In this document: piece by piece, positions 60,865 through 64,000 of the stretch
Position numbering within the stretch: position 1 is the stretch's first letter
Layout: every line of letters starts with the position of its first letter
Source of the DNA: Methylocystis echinoides
GTDB lineage: Bacteria; Pseudomonadota; Alphaproteobacteria; Rhizobiales; Beijerinckiaceae
Length of the DNA stretch: 64,000 nucleotides
NCBI RefSeq assembly: GCF_027923385.1
Contig: NZ_BSEC01000001.1
Location: 3,384,001-3,448,000 of the forward strand
Direction: 5' to 3'
Translations under genes and position numbers: made by a program
Notes under the pieces: generated by a model
The model's input: only the letters and a program-made list of their open reading frames with translations
Databases searched by the model: none
Told to the model about the DNA's origin: nothing

Positions 60865-62187
60865 ATGCCCAATCTATCCGTCGGCGCTGGCCTCGTCGTT
60901 CGCCAGTCACTTTTCCTCGCGCTGATCCTCATTATGGGGGCGATGGCCTATTTTGAAACTGTCAGCGTGCGCGACCTCACGGCGACGGCCGCCGCCGCCG
61001 CCGACCACGCCCACATGGCGGCGAGCGCCCGGGCGGCCCATGCGGCCGCCTCGGAGCTGACCCTCCACCTGCTCGTCGGCATGGTGTTCGCCGCGGTCAT
61101 GGTCGCCGGCGTTTCGGTGCCGACGATGCACCGGACGCTCGCCGCGCCGATCCGCGTCATCGCCCGGCAAATGACCGATCTGGCCGCCGGCGACACGCGG
61201 ATCGAGGTCGAGGACACCGACAGGGGCGACGAAATCGGCGACATCTCCCGGGCGCTGGTCGTGCTGCGCAACGCCGTGCGCGCCAACAATCAGATGGCCG
61301 AGGAAATCAAGACGCGCGACAACCGCGAGGCGCGGCTGCGCCGCGAAGCCGCCATCCGCGAGAAGGTGGAGCATTATTCCACCGAACTCTCCGCCACCAC
61401 CTCGAAGCTCGGCGACATGACCCGGCGCATGGCGCTGTCCTCGGAGGAAATGATCGTCCACGAGCGCCGCGCCCGCTCCGACAGCGATTTCGCCCGCACC
61501 GCCTCGACCCAGGCCGCGGCCGACGTCGCCGCCGTCGCCACCGCCTCCGATCTTCTGCTCGACGCCATCGGCGAGATCAGCCGCCAGGCGGTCGAATCGA
61601 CCTCCGTGGTCCGGCAGGCGGTGATCGAGACCAACGGCTCCTCGGCGGAAATGGTGCGCCTGTCGGCGGCCGCCAATCGCGTCGGCGACGTGGTCAACCT
61701 CATCTCCCGCATCGCCGCCCAGACCAATCTTCTGGCGCTGAACGCGACGATCGAGGCGGCCCGCGCCGGCGAGGCGGGGCGCGGCTTCGCGGTCGTGGCG
61801 CAGGAGGTGAAGACGCTCGCCACCCAGACCGGCAAGGCGACGCAGGACATCGCCGACCAGATCGCCGAGATTCAGGCGGCGACCGATCAGTCGGTCTCCT
61901 CGATGGAGCGGATCCGGGCCAAGATCGCCGAGGTGGAGCATATTTCCGCGATCATCACCCAGGCCGTCCACGAGCAGGACGCCGCCACCAAGGAGATCGC
62001 CCGCAGCGTCCGCTCCGCCGCGACCAGCGCCAGCTCCATGTCAAGCCATGCGGATCAGGTGGCGAGCGCCATGGCCCAGACCGGCGCCGGCGTCGAAGCC
62101 ATGGTCGGGATGGCCCGGGAAATCGACCAGATGGCCCGCCGCATGCACGCTCATACCGACGAACTGGCCAGAAGCCTCGCGAGCTGA
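60865..62187 (+). CDS. Methyl-accepting chemotaxis protein with minimal periplasmic part
   Basis: 440 residues: TM1 '[20 protein letters not shown]', a periplasmic loop of only about 35 residues, TM2 '[20 protein letters not shown]', HAMP, then the signalling domain with tip '[20 protein letters not shown]'. The short sensor suggests sensing of membrane or cytosolic state rather than a ligand-binding pocket. No C-terminal CheR-docking pentapeptide. Confidence 0.92.
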   Translation: MPNLSVGAGLVVRQSLFLALILIMGAMAYFETVSVRDLTATAAAAADHAHMAASARAAHAAASELTLHLLVGMVFAAVMVAGVSVPTMHRTLAAPIRVIARQMTDLAAGDTRIEVEDTDRGDEIGDISRALVVLRNAVRANNQMAEEIKTRDNREARLRREAAIREKVEHYSTELSATTSKLGDMTRRMALSSEEMIVHERRARSDSDFARTASTQAAADVAAVATASDLLLDAIGEISRQAVESTSVVRQAVIETNGSSAEMVRLSAAANRVGDVVNLISRIAAQTNLLALNATIEAARAGEAGRGFAVVAQEVKTLATQTGKATQDIADQIAEIQAATDQSVSSMERIRAKIAEVEHISAIITQAVHEQDAATKEIARSVRSAATSASSMSSHADQVASAMAQTGAGVEAMVGMAREIDQMARRMHAHTDELARSLAS

Positions 62188-62320
62188 GGCGCTCCCCTCC
62201 CCGACCTGCGCACCCTGCCCGCCGCGCCTTCCCCGAAGGCGCGGCGGCTCCGCATTTGAAACAGCGCGGCGGGGCGGTTACATATGCGCCAGCATCGCCT
62301 TTCGGCGCCCGGAGAACCGC

Positions 62321-63403
62321 TTGCCCCATTCCATCACAGAGGCCATCGAGGCCATCGCGCGCGGCGAGCTCGTCATCGTCACGGACGACGACGACCGCGA
62401 GAACGAGGGCGACCTCATCATCGCCGCGTCCCTCTGCACGCCCGAGAAAATGGCGTTCATCATCCGCCATTGCTGCGGCATCGTCTGCACGCCGCTGACG
62501 CTGGAGGAGGCGCGCCGGCTGCATCTCGCGCCGATGGTCGCCCAGAACGACGCCCCGCTCGGCACCGCCTTCACCGTCTCGGTCGACGTGCGGCACGGCC
62601 TGACCACCGGCATTTCGGCTGAACAGCGGTGCAACACGGTGCGCGCGCTGGCCAACGGCAATATGGGCGCGGCCGATTTCGTGCGGCCCGGCCATGTCTT
62701 TCCGCTGATCGCCCGCGATGGCGGCGTGCTGATGCGCTCCGGCCATACGGAAGCGGCCGTCGATCTCTGCCGCCTCGCCGGCCTGCCGCCGGTGGGCGTC
62801 ATCTGCGAACTGGCCAATGACGACGGCACGGTGATGACCGGCCAGCAAATCGCCGATTTCGCCAGCGCGCACGACCTCAAGATGATCTCGGTCGCCGATC
62901 TCATCGCCTTTCGGCAGGCGCGCGAGAAGCTCGTCGAACGGGTGGCGACCTTTCCGGTGAAGACGGAAGTGGGTGATTTCATCGGCCACGCCTATGTCAC
63001 GCCCTTCGACCATGTGCAGCATTTCGCCTTCGTGCTCGGCGCGATCGGCGATGGGCGCGACGTGCCGGCGCGTCTGCACCGCGCCGACATCGTGTCCGAT
63101 GTGATGTGCGGCGCGCCGACGATCCGGAAAACGCTCGCCCGCTTCGCCCGCGAGGGCAGAGGCGTGCTGGTCTATCTGCGCGACGGCGCCGCCGGCGTGC
63201 CGACCAATATCGTCGGCCGGGAGGCGGACAACGCCGAGGAAAGCCGCAAGCGTCAATGGCTGGACGTGGGCCTCGGCGCGCAGATTTTGCGGGATCTCGG
63301 CGTGTCGTCGATCCGGCTGCGCTCCTCGACGGCGAAGCCGCGCGCCTTCGTCGGCCTTTCTGGCTTCGGCATCGAGATTACGGCGGTGGAGCCGGTGGAA
63401 TAG
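62321..63403 (+). CDS. ribB: 3,4-dihydroxy-2-butanone-4-phosphate synthase with degenerate GTP-cyclohydrolase-II half
   Basis: The TTG at 62321 (GGAG 7 bases upstream) gives 360 residues starting 'LPHSITEAIEAIARGELVIV'; the frame upstream overlaps the chemoreceptor and is not coding. RibB motifs are intact: 'DDDDRENEGDLIIAAS', 'CCGIVCTPLT', 'RSGHTEAAVDLCRLAGL'. The C-terminal 155 residues resemble RibA but lack the zinc-binding cysteines ('LHRADIVSDVMCGAPTIRKT' in place of the ECLTGD...CDC region). It should make the four-carbon unit of riboflavin only. Confidence 0.9.
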   Translation: MPHSITEAIEAIARGELVIVTDDDDRENEGDLIIAASLCTPEKMAFIIRHCCGIVCTPLTLEEARRLHLAPMVAQNDAPLGTAFTVSVDVRHGLTTGISAEQRCNTVRALANGNMGAADFVRPGHVFPLIARDGGVLMRSGHTEAAVDLCRLAGLPPVGVICELANDDGTVMTGQQIADFASAHDLKMISVADLIAFRQAREKLVERVATFPVKTEVGDFIGHAYVTPFDHVQHFAFVLGAIGDGRDVPARLHRADIVSDVMCGAPTIRKTLARFAREGRGVLVYLRDGAAGVPTNIVGREADNAEESRKRQWLDVGLGAQILRDLGVSSIRLRSSTAKPRAFVGLSGFGIEITAVEPVE

Positions 63404-63516
63404 ATCCCTCCCGCGACGCTGGACACGTCGTCCCGAACCAGGCGCGCGCCCGGAAGCTTTGATTCGGCCTTTTTCCTGACTATAGCTTGAGTGTAAAATT
63501 TTTTCGGAGACCTATT

Positions 63517-64000
63517 ATGCGCGCAATCTCACTGTCGTCTCTCACTGCGGCTGCATTCTTCCACTCGGTGGCCGCCGCGTCCGCCGGGATGGCCTTTCCT
63601 TCTGTTTCGGACTACGGCGCAAGGGGTGACGGGACAACCAACGACACCGCGGCGTTCAACAGCTGCCTCGCCGCGAATACCGTCTGCTGGGTCGATTCCG
63701 GCAAGAAATTCGTGATCGGCAATGTGATCATGAATAACGGGAACAGACTCCAGGGTTTTGGCTCCGTGCAATACGGAACGGCCACCGGCGCGACGACCAC
63801 GGTGCGGCCTGTTCTCATCGGCGCGGCGGGCGCGACGAAGATGATCGACGTGACTCGCATTTCGCACGGCGGCGGCATTGTCGGCCTGATGCTGGATTGC
63901 CGCTCCTCGGCGATGGACGGGATTTCGTCGGGAAGCTTTCAGCTCACGCTCGATCAGGTGACGGTCGTGGGCTGCAAAAACGGCTTTGGCGGCGGTCCGA
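63517..64000 (+). CDS. Secreted pectate-lyase-fold (right-handed beta-helix) protein, 5' part
   Basis: The ATG at 63517 (GGAG 8 bases upstream) opens a frame that runs off the right edge (161 codons seen). Signal peptide 'LSSLTAAAFFHSVAAASAG', then the Pectate_lyase_3/GH28-related start 'FPSVSDYGARGDGTTNDTAA', and beta-helix rungs ('KKFVIGNVIMNNGNRLQGFG', 'GGGIVGLMLDCRSSAMDG'). Could be a polysaccharide-active enzyme or tail-spike-like; no catalytic residues visible yet. Confidence 0.8.
   Translation, partial: MRAISLSSLTAAAFFHSVAAASAGMAFPSVSDYGARGDGTTNDTAAFNSCLAANTVCWVDSGKKFVIGNVIMNNGNRLQGFGSVQYGTATGATTTVRPVLIGAAGATKMIDVTRISHGGGIVGLMLDCRSSAMDGISSGSFQLTLDQVTVVGCKNGFGGGP

Overview
The window (about 60% G+C or more throughout, judged by eye) reads as a chromosomal segment of an alphaproteobacterium of the Hyphomicrobiales (Rhizobiales) type. 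The backbone genes are glnD, gshB, grpE, corA, a ribB with a degenerate ribA half, selO, Omp25/31-like barrels, a barrel plus OprB-type porin, and a PHB-depolymerase-family esterase behind a ribbon-helix-helix regulator. A methylotroph or methanotroph relative (Methylocystaceae-like) is possible, but no methane-oxidation gene is present to prove it.

Layout. 1-8.3 kb (minus strand): an exported protein, a 1449-residue autotransporter and a globin cut by the window edge form a likely operon; upstream lie two paralogous AraC regulators and a lipoprotein. 8.3-15.3 kb: an arsenic island with two convergent operons. The left one is DUF6428 / arsR / MFS exporter (arsK-like); the right one is arsR-arsN2-arsC(Trx)-acr3-arsC(Grx)-arsH. 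Imperfect copies of a 50-bp coding-like segment sit near both edges, and a perfect 29-bp inverted repeat lies to the left. 15.3-33.1 kb: host genes, mainly for the envelope: RHH regulator and esterase, two-TM chemoreceptor, porin, His-rich TonB receptor, nitroreductase, major OMP, MscS channel and several tiny exported or membrane proteins.

33.17-47.77 kb: a 14.6-kb element integrated in the 3' end of a tRNA-Val(GAC) gene, bounded by a perfect 46-bp repeat. It carries a tyrosine integrase, AlpA-like HTH proteins, an SF2 helicase, an initiator-like HTH protein with three 36-bp iterons inside its gene, an SSB-like OB-fold protein and a Nu1-like small terminase. It has no large terminase, portal, capsid or tail gene. 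This is the architecture of a phage satellite (PICI-like) and is the most interesting system here. Its right half holds a scrambled ParB/DUF3102 region and an array of palindromic operators.

47.8-64 kb: host backbone: two YdcH/DUF465 proteins around selO, a small membrane protein whose stop codon received an IS630 insertion, a Na+/H+ antiporter, a probable crcB remnant, a coiled-coil membrane protein, a glycine-zipper lipoprotein, an SLT-like protein, corA, grpE, glnD, gshB, a second chemoreceptor, ribB(A), and the start of a pectate-lyase-fold secreted protein.
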